A stretch of 64,000 nt of DNA from Tengunoibacter tsumagoiensis (GCF_003967535.1 NZ_BIFR01000002.1:1984001-2048000), one strand, 5' to 3'; counted from the first letter of the stretch, positions 17,606 to 27,524 are shown. Numbers and translations: made by a program. Notes: generated by a model not told the origin, from the sequence alone.

Positions 17606-17812
17606 GTATCTACTTTTGCAGGAAAGGCGCGAGAATTATCGTTGAGTTATGAAGTTCGCAAACACTTGACGAATAACTATCGTATGTTCAAAAAATAGGG
17701 TAGCATTTTAGAGAATTTTATTCAGTTGCGTCTATTTATTGATAGAGTAACGTGAGATTTCAAACAGAAGGCTTACCCTTTTACTTGTATAAATATAGAA
17801 GAGGGACATGGT

Positions 17813-18793
17813 ATGCGCATTCTTTTCTGCAAGGAATGGTTTTCTGAAGGCTGGCGGTGGGAGGGCCTTGCGCCTCTTTTACCGGGCCATGAAATCCTGA
17901 CGTGTGCACGTGAGGCTGTGATCGATCATCTGGATGGAGTTGATATCATTGTGCCTTTCTGGGCTACTTTAGGCAAAGAGATTGTAGAAAAAGGCCAGTT
18001 TGGTCTGATCCAACAGTTCGGCGTTGGCTTAGAGGCCGTAGATATCCAGACGGCAACGGAGAAAGGGATCTGGGTTGCACGCTTACCAGGGGCGGGAACA
18101 AACGGAGAGGCGGTAGCAGAGCATGCGATCCTTCTGATGCTGGCCCTCTCACGCTCTCTCCCATCAGCACAACATCTCCTGGCCACAAGAACCGGATGGG
18201 GGCGGCCTGTTGGAAGCGCACTTCTGGGTAAGACGGTCTGTATCATCGGCCTGGGAGATATCGGGACAGCCCTGGCACTGCGCTTGCAGAACTTTGGTAT
18301 GACGCTCATTGGAGTGCGCAAAAATCCAGCCAGAGAACTTCCTCAAGGCATACAGTTTCAACAGATCTATCCAGCAACTGAGCTAGCGCTAGCCTTACAA
18401 CAGGCAGACTACACCATTATCTGTGTCAATTATAATCAGGAGAGCCATCATCTTATCAATCGTGAACAATTGGCGGCCATGAAGCCTCAATCGTATCTCA
18501 TCAATATTGCTCGCGGCGGTCTGATCGATCATACTGCACTGGAGGAAGCTCTCAGTAGCGGACATCTTGCCGGGGCTGGCTTAGATGTCTTCTGGCAAGA
18601 GCCTGTTGATCCTCAGCATCCTCTGTTCAAACAGAATGTTATTGCTACGCCGCATATTGCTGGCATTACTGATACCTTCTATCACGAGGGCGGCAAACTC
18701 TTTGCCGCCAATATTACACGCTATATGAAAGGCGAAATGCTCCAGTATCTTGCGAATCAGCCCCCACATCCGCGCCGTCAACTTTACTCATAA
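17813..18793 (+). CDS. D-isomer-specific 2-hydroxyacid dehydrogenase
   Basis: A 326-aa NAD(P)-dependent oxidoreductase of the D-2-hydroxyacid dehydrogenase / SerA superfamily. The cofactor motif GLGDIG lies near residue 146. The catalytic triad is visible: Arg in NIARGGLID (about 233), Glu in GLDVFWQEP (about 262) and His in TPHIAG (about 281). It lacks the ACT domain of SerA. The true substrate (glyoxylate, hydroxypyruvate, phosphoglycerate or other) is not resolvable. AGAGGG precedes the ATG. Confidence 0.9.
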   Translation: MRILFCKEWFSEGWRWEGLAPLLPGHEILTCAREAVIDHLDGVDIIVPFWATLGKEIVEKGQFGLIQQFGVGLEAVDIQTATEKGIWVARLPGAGTNGEAVAEHAILLMLALSRSLPSAQHLLATRTGWGRPVGSALLGKTVCIIGLGDIGTALALRLQNFGMTLIGVRKNPARELPQGIQFQQIYPATELALALQQADYTIICVNYNQESHHLINREQLAAMKPQSYLINIARGGLIDHTALEEALSSGHLAGAGLDVFWQEPVDPQHPLFKQNVIATPHIAGITDTFYHEGGKLFAANITRYMKGEMLQYLANQPPHPRRQLYS

Positions 18794-18796
18794 TCC

Positions 18797-18840
18797 AAAA
18801 AAAGAAGAGAGAGAGACATACGTCGTTCTCTCTCTTTTTG
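18797..18840 (+). terminator. Terminator of the dehydrogenase gene
   Basis: An AGAGAGA-rich arm pairs with TTCTCTCTC followed by TTTTT (18826-18839). The pairing is slightly imperfect but the T run makes it a good intrinsic terminator. Confidence 0.7.
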
Positions 18841-18865
18841 AAAGCCTGTTTTAACGACCTGGCCA

Positions 18866-20446
18866 TCAGGCCTGAACGGGACTCTCCTGATGAATACCGC
18901 CAGCCATTAAGATACCTAACTGCTCTTCTGTCGCCTCTGGTGAGACAATGTCAACAATCCGGCCCTCATACATGACAGCAATCCGATCAGAAAGCGAGCG
19001 AATCTCATCTAGCTCGGCAGAGATCAGCAGAATCGCTTTACCAGCATCTCTCTGTTCAATCAGGCTGCGATGAATAAACTCAATGGCACCAATGTCTACG
19101 CCACGTGTTGGTTGAGCTGCGACAAGCATTTTTGGGTCACATGCAAGCTCACGAGCAATAATTACTTTTTGCTGATTGCCACCTGAGAGCGAGCCTACCG
19201 GGACGCTTCCCGATGGAGTACGGACATCAAAGTCTTGAATTAACTTCTGCGCCCAACGAGCGATATGATTTAAGCGTAAAATAAAGCCGCTGCGCGAGAA
19301 GCGCGGCCAGCGCTGGCGACCAAGCACCGTATTATCGATGATCGACTCCTCCAATACCAGACCACTCCCACGCCGATCCTCTGGAATATGCGCCACACCA
19401 ACCTGTTTGACTTTCTTAGCACCCAATCCCGTTAGCTCGATCATCTGCCTCTCTGATTGAGATGACAGAGTGATAGTCCCAGCAGTAGCCTTCCGCATGC
19501 CCGTTACAACTTCAATCAGTTCAGACTGACCGTTGCCCTCAACCCCTGCAATTCCTAGAATCTCACCAGCACGAATCTCAAAGCTGATAGTGTGCAATGC
19601 CTCCAGGCCCAGATCTGACTGTGCCCTGATCCCCTGCACATTGAGCACAACTTCCCCTGGCTGTGCAGGGGTCTTATTCACACGCAGGAGCACTTCACGA
19701 CCGACCATCAAGCGTGCAATCTCATTCTGATTGGTCTCACGGGTAACCAGGCTACCAGCATTTTTACCACGTCGCAGAACGGTAATCGTATCTGTAATGG
19801 CAAGAATCTCACGCAATTTGTGGGTGATGAAAATAATTGTCTTGCCCTGCTCAACCAGTGTGCGTAGTACCGCAAAAAGATCGTCCGTCTCCTGTGGCGT
19901 CAGAACGCCTGTGGGTTCATCCATCACCAGGATATCAGCTCCTCGATAGAGCATCTTTAAAATCTCGACACGCTGCTGCAAACCAACCGACAGCTTCTCA
20001 ATCCTGGTGTCAGGATCGATCGGCAGGCCATACTGCTTGCTCAAAGCCAGAATATCTGCTCGAGCTTGCTGGAGCTTATAAGCTGAAGCGATCCCCCCTG
20101 GCTCATTGCCAAGCACAATATTTTCTGCCACTGTCAGGGGAGGAATCAGCATAAAGTGTTGATGGACCATTCCAATACCCAGCTTAATCGCAGCACGGGG
20201 GCCGTTGATCTGCACTGCCTGACCATGAATACGTATCTCTCCACTATCAGGATGAACCAGGCCATAAAGGATATTCATCAAGGTTGACTTACCCGCCCCA
20301 TTTTCGCCAACGAGAGCATGGATCTCACCTTTGCGCACACGCAGATTGACCCGATCATTTGCCACTACGCCCGGCCACGCCTTACAGATATCGCGCATCT
20401 CTACCGCAAAAGACTGGTTTGTAGCGCTTGTCGTACTCTCTTGCAT
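18866..20446 (-). CDS. BMP-type nucleoside ABC importer, duplicated ATPase
   Basis: A 526-aa ATPase with two fused NBDs, as in YufO/NupO and RbsA/MglA. NBD1 has Walker A GENGAGKST, a signature of the form LSVGLQQR and Walker B LVMDEPT. NBD2 has a degenerate Walker A (GVEGNGQSE), the signature LSGGNQQK and AAQPT in place of a normal Walker B. That is usual for this family, in which mainly one site hydrolyses ATP. It is the last gene of the unit bmp-permease-permease-ATPase. GGAGAG lies 7 bases before its ATG, overlapping the preceding stop. Confidence 0.94.
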   Translation of the reverse strand: MQESTTSATNQSFAVEMRDICKAWPGVVANDRVNLRVRKGEIHALVGENGAGKSTLMNILYGLVHPDSGEIRIHGQAVQINGPRAAIKLGIGMVHQHFMLIPPLTVAENIVLGNEPGGIASAYKLQQARADILALSKQYGLPIDPDTRIEKLSVGLQQRVEILKMLYRGADILVMDEPTGVLTPQETDDLFAVLRTLVEQGKTIIFITHKLREILAITDTITVLRRGKNAGSLVTRETNQNEIARLMVGREVLLRVNKTPAQPGEVVLNVQGIRAQSDLGLEALHTISFEIRAGEILGIAGVEGNGQSELIEVVTGMRKATAGTITLSSQSERQMIELTGLGAKKVKQVGVAHIPEDRRGSGLVLEESIIDNTVLGRQRWPRFSRSGFILRLNHIARWAQKLIQDFDVRTPSGSVPVGSLSGGNQQKVIIARELACDPKMLVAAQPTRGVDIGAIEFIHRSLIEQRDAGKAILLISAELDEIRSLSDRIAVMYEGRIVDIVSPEATEEQLGILMAGGIHQESPVQA

Positions 20447-20458
20447 GAATAGTCTCTC

Positions 20459-21406
20459 CTAGTGTGAACCGGGCTCATAAGGAACACCATCCGCCGCCGG
20501 GGCAGTGGTTCGGCCAACCAATCCGATCAGCGCAATCAACGTCAGTAGATAGGGCAGGGTACTTAATAGATTGGGAGAAGTCCCTGTGTCCTGCAAGCGT
20601 GTGCTTAAGGCCTCACCCAGACCAAAGACCAGACAGGCACCAGCCGTTCCAAAGGGCGTATATTTACCGAAAATCATCGCAGCCAGTGCAATAAAACCAC
20701 GACCAGAGGTCATATTGGAATTGAAAATCCCTGCAATGCCCAATGAGAGGAACGCTCCAGCCAGGCCAGATAAGAGGCCGCTTGCAACCACACAGAGATA
20801 ACGGACCAGACGCACATTCACCCCGGCTGTGTCGGCAGCCTGCGGATGCTCGCCAACTGCGCGGATGCGAAGACCAATATTCGTATGGAACAATAGAACA
20901 TGTATTGCAATCAGAATGACAATTGCAATGTAGAACATAATGTTCTGATTAAACAATACCGACCCAACAAACGGAAGATTTGTCAATGGCCCCCAGCTTA
21001 AGCGAGGCAGACGGAGGTTATCAGTCAACGCCGAGACGCCAGCTCCTCCTGTTTGAATCGGCAACAGAAAGTTTGTTAAACCCAGGGCAGCGATATTAAT
21101 GGCAATACCGCTCACAGTCTGATTGGCATGAAAGTGAATGGAGATGATCGCATGCACAAGAGCTAAGATGCCGCCAGCGATCATTGCCCCCAGCACACCC
21201 AGAAACACATTCCGCGTTGCCAGTGCTGTCATCACGCCAGCATACGCGCCCACCAGCATCATTCCTTCCATACCAATGTTGACGACACCGCTGCGCTCTG
21301 AAATAACACCGCCTAATGCAGGCAAGAGAAGCAACGAGGCAATCAGTAACGCGGCCTGCCAGAGATCGGCAGAGACTATAACTCGTGAAAACACCTCAAA
21401 GAACAT
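20459..21406 (-). CDS. BMP-type ABC importer permease 2
   Basis: A 315-aa membrane permease of the branched-chain/ribose (BPD_transp_2) type, most like YufQ of nucleoside importers. The segment ERSGVVNIGMEGMMLVGAYAGV (about 36-57) is a family hallmark, with about eight to ten hydrophobic segments. Its ATG is 2 bp after the stop of the upstream permease gene and has GGAGG. It should form a heterodimeric channel with the 440-aa permease. Confidence 0.93.
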   Translation of the reverse strand: MFFEVFSRVIVSADLWQAALLIASLLLLPALGGVISERSGVVNIGMEGMMLVGAYAGVMTALATRNVFLGVLGAMIAGGILALVHAIISIHFHANQTVSGIAINIAALGLTNFLLPIQTGGAGVSALTDNLRLPRLSWGPLTNLPFVGSVLFNQNIMFYIAIVILIAIHVLLFHTNIGLRIRAVGEHPQAADTAGVNVRLVRYLCVVASGLLSGLAGAFLSLGIAGIFNSNMTSGRGFIALAAMIFGKYTPFGTAGACLVFGLGEALSTRLQDTGTSPNLLSTLPYLLTLIALIGLVGRTTAPAADGVPYEPGSH

Positions 21407-21408
21407 TG

Positions 21409-22731
21409 CTATTCCTCCTGACTGGCAGCACTGGCTGCTGGCTCGCCTGCATCTAGTGCTGTATGTATCTCAGTATCGACAGCGGGCAGAGGCTCGTCTT
21501 GTTCAATAGTCGAAACCTCAGTCACATTGGGGGCCAGAGCTGAACGACGATTGCGACGTAACCACTTTGGCATCACTCGCTGAAGTGCAGGCAAAAATTC
21601 TGCTGCCACAGAGAAGAGCACCAGGGCCTGGATAATACTGACGAGATCACCAGGAATATGGGCAAACATCTCCATACTCTGAGCAGCCTGTTGCAATCCA
21701 CCAAATAGCAATGCTGAGAGCAAAATGCCAAGAGGGGTCGTGCGCCCAAGCAGAGCTACACCAATGGCATTGAAACCTGTCTGATCGCCACTAAAAGCAG
21801 TGCCATATAATTGATAAGGAACCTGACCCATCAGGTGAAAAGCTCCTGCAAGACCAGCAAAAGCGCCAGAAAGGGCCATAACAGCAACGGTATTCCATTT
21901 CACTGAGATACCTGCATATCTAGCCGCCTTTAGATTCTGTCCCAAGACACGCAGTTCATATCCAAACGTTGTTCGCGCAGTCAAAAACCAGTAGAGAAGC
22001 AGAGCAATCAAGGCAAAGAAGAAACTCACATCGACGCGATAGAGGGTAGGATATTGAATAGCTGGCAGAAACTGACCCAGAGTCTGATTATAGAAGGTAG
22101 CAATCGACGGCAACGTTGCCTGGGGAGGAAGTGGTAACGACTGTTGAGGCATCCTGGGAGCTTTTAAAGGGCCATCATTAATCAGATAAGCAGCGACAAA
22201 GAACGCAATCCAGTTCAACATAATGGTTGTGACTACTTCATGGGCTCCCCGCCAGGCCTTTAGAAACCCAACGATGCTTCCCCATAGCCCACTGGCAAGT
22301 GCGCTCCCAATAATCATCACGGTAATCAATAGTGGACCAGGTAAGCTTGAAAATTTTAGCCCGATTGCACCAGCAATAACGGTTCCAACGGCCAGTTGAC
22401 CGGCAGCTCCAATATTAAAAAGGCCCGCTCGGAAAGCCAGCGCAACCGAAATACCGGCAAAAATGAGCGATGTCACCCAGACAAGGCTAAAAGAGGCGCT
22501 TTGTATATCGCCAAAAGACCCGGTGTACATAAACTGAAAAGCCGTGAGCATACTCGAAAAACGGTCTACCAATGTTCCCGGCGAGGTAAACATGATGAGT
22601 ATTCCGCTCACGAATAGCGCAATAAGCACTGCAAAGAGGGGGCGGCCCGCAGAAGCAACGAGTTTCTGGGTCCAGTGCAAAAGTTTGGACGCGAAAGATG
22701 GCGTCTCATGCTGCACTATTGGCTCTGCCAT
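21409..22731 (-). CDS. BMP-type ABC importer permease 1
   Basis: A 440-aa permease of the YufP type. A hydrophilic N-terminus and a long C-terminal tail rich in Ala/Glu (about 395-440) flank a BPD_transp_2 core with AFRAGLFNIGAAGQLAVG and GDQTGFNAIGVALLG. The start chosen (22731) has AGGAGG about 8 bases upstream. An in-frame upstream start at 22824 would add 31 residues unlike the family. It lies between the binding-protein gene and the second permease gene. Confidence 0.93.
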   Translation of the reverse strand: MAEPIVQHETPSFASKLLHWTQKLVASAGRPLFAVLIALFVSGILIMFTSPGTLVDRFSSMLTAFQFMYTGSFGDIQSASFSLVWVTSLIFAGISVALAFRAGLFNIGAAGQLAVGTVIAGAIGLKFSSLPGPLLITVMIIGSALASGLWGSIVGFLKAWRGAHEVVTTIMLNWIAFFVAAYLINDGPLKAPRMPQQSLPLPPQATLPSIATFYNQTLGQFLPAIQYPTLYRVDVSFFFALIALLLYWFLTARTTFGYELRVLGQNLKAARYAGISVKWNTVAVMALSGAFAGLAGAFHLMGQVPYQLYGTAFSGDQTGFNAIGVALLGRTTPLGILLSALLFGGLQQAAQSMEMFAHIPGDLVSIIQALVLFSVAAEFLPALQRVMPKWLRRNRRSALAPNVTEVSTIEQDEPLPAVDTEIHTALDAGEPAASAASQEE

Positions 22732-22876
22732 AGTGGCATCCTCCTGTGCGAAAAAGTGGCACCTATACCAGCCATTGTGGGCGATAAAGCTAGCCCTATC
22801 AAAACAGTAGACGAAAAGCAACAAGTTGGCACAAAAGCCACTTTATCAAACATTCCAGATCTTAGTCAGCAAGAAA

Positions 22877-22907
22877 GATCTGAGATGAATTTCCTCCATC
22901 TCAGATC
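22877..22907 (-). terminator. Hairpin between bmp and permease genes
   Basis: GATCTGAGATG (22877-22887) pairs perfectly with CATCTCAGATC (22897-22907). On the minus strand it is followed by TTTCTT. Placed 28 bp after the binding-protein stop, it would stop most transcripts or stabilise the bmp mRNA, allowing more binding protein than permease. Confidence 0.75.
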
Positions 22908-22934
22908 CTTGCAGGTTCGCCCTGGATAGAATGC

Positions 22935-23993
22935 TTAGCCTTTGATCGAATCAGGCACCGTCAGGCTGCCATCTTTGATCTTCTGAGCATACTCATCAGC
23001 CTTAGCTTTTGCATCGGCTGGGACATCGCTGCTAACAGTACCATAACCAACGCCATCCATCTTCAGGTCGAAGGTTGGAGGAGTGGCCGTAAATTTGCCG
23101 GCCTGGAAATCAGAGATGGTATCATAGACAGCAGTATCCAGACGCTTCACAGCACTGGTAATTACGTTGCCGTTGATCTGAGACTGGTCGCTATCAACGC
23201 CGATACCATAAACGCCTTTATCCTTGGCAGCAGCTAAGGCACCAATACCACAACCACCGGCAACCTGGAAGATGATGTCTGCCTGGTGCTGGTTGATCTG
23301 GCTGGTCGCTGCATCGTTACATTTGGTGGTATCTTCAAAGGACTGCGCATAGTTGATCACTACTTTAACGGCTGGATCTACCTGCTGAGCGCAGTATTGA
23401 TAACCAGCAATGTAGTGCTGTACTGGAGGAATCTCCAGACCACCTACAGCGCCAATGGTGCTCTGACCCAATAATTTCGATACTTTGGCTTTACCATCAA
23501 GCTCCATCTGAGCAGCCATAGCACCAACCAGACAACCAGCTTCCTGCTCTTTAAAGAACAGAGGAGCAACGTTTGGCAGATTATCGCAAGCGCCGCTAGC
23601 ATCCTTCGCAGGACAGGCATCAATCAAGGCAAAGCTTTTATTTGGATTGGCTTTGGCAACCTGATCCATGGCATTTGCCATCAAGAAACCAACACCAATG
23701 ACCAGATCAGAGTTCTGAGCCGCCTGAGTCAGCTCACTGACATATTGATCCTGCGATTTGGTCTCAATGACCGAGCGGGTAAAACCATATTTATCCAGCG
23801 CCTTTTTATAGCCTTGATAAGAGAGCTGGTTAAAACCCTGGTCGTTCAAACCACCAATATCAGTAATCAAGGTTACCTTCTTAGCAGATGAGGGGGTCGT
23901 GGGTGAAGAAGTGCTGCCACAACCAGCGAGCAGTAATGTACAAGCAATGCCCAGTAGGGTTGCTACCCGGCTAATAGTGCCAAACCTTTGCAT
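22935..23993 (-). CDS. BMP/PnrA-family substrate-binding lipoprotein
   Basis: A 352-aa lipoprotein with a signal peptide ending in the lipobox LLAGC, so it is anchored by its cysteine outside the membrane. The BMP domain begins with VTLITDIGGLNDQGFNQLSY, a family signature. Characterised members bind purine nucleosides (PnrA, BmpA), so nucleosides are the likely ligand here. AAGGA lies 9 bases before the chosen ATG; an ATG seven codons upstream is less well placed. First gene of the importer unit. Confidence 0.94.
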   Translation of the reverse strand: MQRFGTISRVATLLGIACTLLLAGCGSTSSPTTPSSAKKVTLITDIGGLNDQGFNQLSYQGYKKALDKYGFTRSVIETKSQDQYVSELTQAAQNSDLVIGVGFLMANAMDQVAKANPNKSFALIDACPAKDASGACDNLPNVAPLFFKEQEAGCLVGAMAAQMELDGKAKVSKLLGQSTIGAVGGLEIPPVQHYIAGYQYCAQQVDPAVKVVINYAQSFEDTTKCNDAATSQINQHQADIIFQVAGGCGIGALAAAKDKGVYGIGVDSDQSQINGNVITSAVKRLDTAVYDTISDFQAGKFTATPPTFDLKMDGVGYGTVSSDVPADAKAKADEYAQKIKDGSLTVPDSIKG

Positions 23994-24430
23994 GAGGTTG
24001 GTTCCTTTCCGCATCGAGCTGAAAGCCTGGAACTACACATACACCTATGTGCAGTTTAGTACAGAAAGAAAGCCGCAATCTGCCTAAATAAAGGGGCGCT
24101 TTCTTCTGTCAATCTAAACAATACATCTGTTTTAGATCTGTGTCACAGATAAAAATAGGTTAATCAATGATCAAACAGATCTCCACCTCTCGTTATGTTC
24201 TGCATGCAAATATCGTCTGTTAGAGAGACAGACAGATATAGCACACGAGGCTGCGCTTTGCGAAGATGACCAGGTCAATGGTGTATTCGCAGAAGGGCAC
24301 GCACAATTACAGAGGGGTCCTGTTACATATATACGTTGACTTATATACAATTCTCACAAATCTTTGCTTGCCTGGCAAGAGTTTGATACAAATGTACTGG
24401 TTTGAATCGAAAAATGGTCTTCCTCCAATA
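23994..24430. other. Intergenic region upstream of the BMP importer
   Basis: About 440 bp without a gene. A minus-strand TTGACA (24112-24107) is followed 16 nt later by TATTTA, a weak candidate promoter for the importer. The segment also holds an imperfect ACAGAA(A)GAAAGC/GCTTTCTTCTGT inverted repeat. No known riboswitch seen. Confidence 0.35.
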
Positions 24431-24442
24431 GCATAAAAGCAA

Positions 24443-24486
24443 GCCCCACAGCCATCTGGTACTGTGTCGCCAGATGGCTGTGGGGC
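24443..24486 (-). terminator. 17-bp perfect terminator of the PhyH-like gene
   Basis: Arms 24443-24459 and 24470-24486 are perfectly complementary around a 10-nt loop. AAAAGC/GCTTTT flanks extend the fold and give a T-rich tract on the minus strand. It lies about 40 bp after the stop codon. Confidence 0.9.
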
Positions 24487-24524
24487 CCACGCTTTTACGC
24501 TACTGGATTGACGCCGGGCAGGTG

Positions 24525-25481
24525 CTATGCTTCTTTTTTGCCTGCATCACCTGCACTACAGAACGTGCCTCCGGTATGGGTACCGTGTTCAACTTTCAGT
24601 TCAACTTTGTCGCTTGTCAGGTTCTCTGGTCGAAAATCTGGTGTCACGTTCCAGGTAAAAGGTTCAACCTGGGGGTAACGCTGCCGAAAATGACGCTGCG
24701 CCTCTGGAAGCAGACGGAGACGTCGGTCAATCCATGTACGATCCCAGGGACCTTCTTTGATAATCTCTTCGGCTGCACGAAACTCGTAATAGATGGTCCG
24801 ACGCAGATTTTTTCCTTCAACTTGCGGAGAACCATGTACGACCATAACATCGTGCAATAAGACATCTCCTGGCTCCATCTCGACGGTGATCACATTCTCT
24901 GGCTCCCACCCAAAACGGTCGGTCAGATCACAGATATCCTGGCGTCGTTTCTGGCTACCGGGAATCACGCGCAATGCTCCGCCATCAGCGGTCGAACGAT
25001 CAAGATAGAGATCATAATTGAAGATACGATAAGAGCGAGGGTGGACGGCGTCCTGATGCCAGCGAATAGCCGCCCCATCCTGCTTCTCTTTAAAGACCAT
25101 CGATTCATATGTTGGCACAAAGTTTGCACCCGTCAGGCTCTCAGCTACAGCCTGAACATAGGGACTTCCGAGAAGTTCTAGCGAAGCCTCTTGCCCTTTA
25201 TTATGCAAGTACTCAACCCGAAACATCACGCGCCCATGAGGACGTTGCGTAAAGGCGTAATCCTTATGAAGCGGCTGACCCTCCTGACTGGCATACCCTT
25301 GCTGAATCCAGGCTTCACCAGCATTCTGTAGACGCTGTAATAAATCCTGGGGAATCCAGTTTCGCAGAATAAGATAACCGTTATCATCAAAGAATTGAAT
25401 CTGTTCTTCTGTTAAATGAAAGGGGGATCGTCCGGCATATTCATGGGCTTCAGGCATAACAGCAGTGTTATAAGTGGTCAT
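24525..25481 (-). CDS. Phytanoyl-CoA dioxygenase (PhyH)-family oxygenase
   Basis: A 318-aa non-heme Fe(II)/2-oxoglutarate-dependent oxygenase. The 2-His-1-carboxylate triad is WHQDAVH (about 141-147) with a distal His in VVHGSP (about 219), and RR in NLRRTIYYEF supplies the Arg that binds 2-oxoglutarate. GDVLLHDVMVVHGS is the typical second-strand motif. PhyH members hydroxylate lipids, secondary metabolites or ectoine; the substrate here is unknown. GGAGGA lies before the ATG. Monocistronic. Confidence 0.9.
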   Translation of the reverse strand: MTTYNTAVMPEAHEYAGRSPFHLTEEQIQFFDDNGYLILRNWIPQDLLQRLQNAGEAWIQQGYASQEGQPLHKDYAFTQRPHGRVMFRVEYLHNKGQEASLELLGSPYVQAVAESLTGANFVPTYESMVFKEKQDGAAIRWHQDAVHPRSYRIFNYDLYLDRSTADGGALRVIPGSQKRRQDICDLTDRFGWEPENVITVEMEPGDVLLHDVMVVHGSPQVEGKNLRRTIYYEFRAAEEIIKEGPWDRTWIDRRLRLLPEAQRHFRQRYPQVEPFTWNVTPDFRPENLTSDKVELKVEHGTHTGGTFCSAGDAGKKEA

Positions 25482-25627
25482 TATAGTCTTCCTCCCGGCA
25501 GATTGAAAAGGCTAGTTAAACATCTCTCTGCTCCTGACTATACAAGACTATTCTGACATCATCCTCTTGCATTCAATGGAATCTATCCTGTATTCTAAGG
25601 TCAGGAAGAATCGTTTTCATCTGGATA

Positions 25628-26209
25628 CTAAGGCATAGGGCGTTGCGCTACCTCTTTCTGCCAATGAGGATTAGCCTTAATTGCAGTGGCGCTCTGATGA
25701 CTGTAGAGCTTTGTATCTTCTCGTACACGTTTGTTATACGATTCCCAGTCATCAAGATGACCAATGAGCAGGTGATGTGTGCGACCTTTAATTTCACAGA
25801 GAGTAATCAAGTTATTCGGATCAAGTTCGAGCTCTGGGAAGAGATGGAATGGCTTGATATGGTGAACCTGTAATCCTTTTCCCAGGTGACCACAGACTAC
25901 ACAAGCTGGCTCGTGTCTGAGATGCTCATGGGCGACTCGGGGCCACTCTGGACTACGAGCTCTGCCATACTTATTCGCAACTCGGGCACCAGGGTCTTTT
26001 TGCCAGGATGGGATGCGCCCATTTACCTTTGGAATATCTTTTTTGCTGATCGAAGGACGTTTCCGTATGGGAGCTTGACCACGGACCGGGCTCTGGCTCC
26101 GTTGACGCCGGGGACGCGGCTCAAGATGAATAATAGCAAGCCCCCAAACGAGCAACATCACGATTACAAACGTAGCAACTAAAAGTGGATTATTGACTAC
26201 AATATGCAT
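25628..26209 (-). CDS. Membrane-anchored HNH nuclease-like protein
   Basis: A 193-aa protein with one N-terminal transmembrane helix (about 7-28), a basic disordered linker (30-95, many Arg/Lys) and an HNH domain. The domain has C103-x2-C106, VHHIKPF (His116/117), LDPNNLITLC (Asn132/133, Cys138) and a closing THH. All residues expected for metal binding and catalysis appear present. HNH proteins cut DNA, but the usual ones are soluble; a membrane anchor suggests action on incoming DNA or at the envelope. Divergent from the AraC regulator with 142 bp between starts. Confidence 0.82.
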   Translation of the reverse strand: MHIVVNNPLLVATFVIVMLLVWGLAIIHLEPRPRRQRSQSPVRGQAPIRKRPSISKKDIPKVNGRIPSWQKDPGARVANKYGRARSPEWPRVAHEHLRHEPACVVCGHLGKGLQVHHIKPFHLFPELELDPNNLITLCEIKGRTHHLLIGHLDDWESYNKRVREDTKLYSHQSATAIKANPHWQKEVAQRPMP

Positions 26210-26351
26210 ATTTCTTTTTCTCCACTATGGGCAAAAACATTATGTTTTTTGCAGATCGTTTCTTAAGAGAATAGATGGATTCAGAAGAAAATGCAATCCT
26301 TCAAGGCATATGACTATTGCATGCATAATGTCTCATAAAAGGAGGCGAGAG

Positions 26352-27212
26352 ATGTTCTCACTCAATGACGAATTTGTTGAAAATCAGATTATGGGGTTAG
26401 CTGGTGAGTGGAGACCTGCCACGATTATGCCTCGACCTCATCGTCATAATGAGATCGAACTGAACGTCGTTGAAACTGGCTCAATTACGTATCTCTTTGG
26501 CGGCTCGCGTATAAGCATCAGACCCAATCATCTTGCCATCTTCTGGGGAGCAACCCCTCATCAGGTTGTTCATATCGAGCCAGATTCACATTTTCATTGG
26601 ATCACCATTCCGTTCTCGCTATTTATGCAATGCCATCTCCCAGATACGCTCCTCCAACAGATTATTGGAGGAAAATTTCTACAATATGTGCTTGAAGAAC
26701 TGTGTCAAGAAATTTGCATACGGCTCCATCAATGGCACCATGACATGAAAGCTCAGACACCTGAACATAATAAAATCATCTTGCTCGAGCTTGAAGCCTC
26801 TCTACGCCGCATCTTACTCTCCGTTCCTCATCCCAGCTCTGAACAGGATCAGCACCATGGGACAGCCTCTACCACGCTCAACAAAGTAGAAGAGATTGCC
26901 GCTTTTATCGCCGAATCCTATACCCAGCCCTTAAAAGTTGAGCAGATCGCCTCCCATGTTCATCTTCATCCAAACTATGCGATGAGCCTGTTCCGTAAAC
27001 ATGTTGGCATCAGCATCACCGAATATATCAACCAGTATCGCGTTGCTCATGCCCAACGTCTCCTGCTAACAAGCGATGCCAATGTCTCTGAGATTGCACT
27101 GTCAGCGGGATTTGGCTCCGTTAGCCGCTTTTATAGTGTCTTCAAAGAAGCCTATGGACAGGACCCCACAGACTTCCGCAAGGGCTTTTCTCTTTCGACA
27201 AACAAGAAATAA
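26352..27212 (+). CDS. AraC-family transcriptional regulator
   Basis: A 286-aa regulator. The N-terminal cupin domain (about 10-120) contains RPHRHNEIELNVVETG, typical of sugar- or ligand-binding AraC sensors. The C-terminal double HTH (about 182-280) has PLKVEQIASHVHLHPNYAMSLFRK and the second-helix signature GFGSVSRFYSVFKEAYG. GGAGG precedes the ATG at 26352; an in-frame start at 26193 would add 53 unconserved residues. It lies 560 bp upstream of the sugar importer and may influence it; the importer promoter also carries LacI-like sites. Confidence 0.92.
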   Translation: MFSLNDEFVENQIMGLAGEWRPATIMPRPHRHNEIELNVVETGSITYLFGGSRISIRPNHLAIFWGATPHQVVHIEPDSHFHWITIPFSLFMQCHLPDTLLQQIIGGKFLQYVLEELCQEICIRLHQWHHDMKAQTPEHNKIILLELEASLRRILLSVPHPSSEQDQHHGTASTTLNKVEEIAAFIAESYTQPLKVEQIASHVHLHPNYAMSLFRKHVGISITEYINQYRVAHAQRLLLTSDANVSEIALSAGFGSVSRFYSVFKEAYGQDPTDFRKGFSLSTNKK

Positions 27213-27354
27213 GGGCCTTTCGCAAGGCATTGAAGTTGATAAATACAACAAAAAATGCCATAAAGGGATTACTTGACCTCTCTACAACAAGGCAAGCGCA
27301 TACCTTCCAACAAATCGTATCATGCTCATGATTTCACCAACATATTTCACGAAA

Positions 27355-27366
27355 TTAACCGGTTAA
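27355..27366. promoter_or_regulatory. TTAACCGGTTAA palindrome, distal operator candidate
   Basis: A perfect 12-bp palindrome with the AACCGGTT core (27357-27364) found again at the importer promoter about 220 bp downstream. Such spacing would suit looping by a tetrameric LacI-type repressor. Confidence 0.5.
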
Positions 27367-27524
27367 ATATGGTCAATACATCCAGATTCAACCGAGAATA
27401 AGATCCTCATTGCAAGCATAAAAAGAAAAGCTAGCGTTGTCAAGTAGCCTCATTAGTCACGATGTTCAGTCCCTGATATCCTCCAATTTGTTTCAATTGC
27501 CACCATATTTCCACAGGCAAGCGC

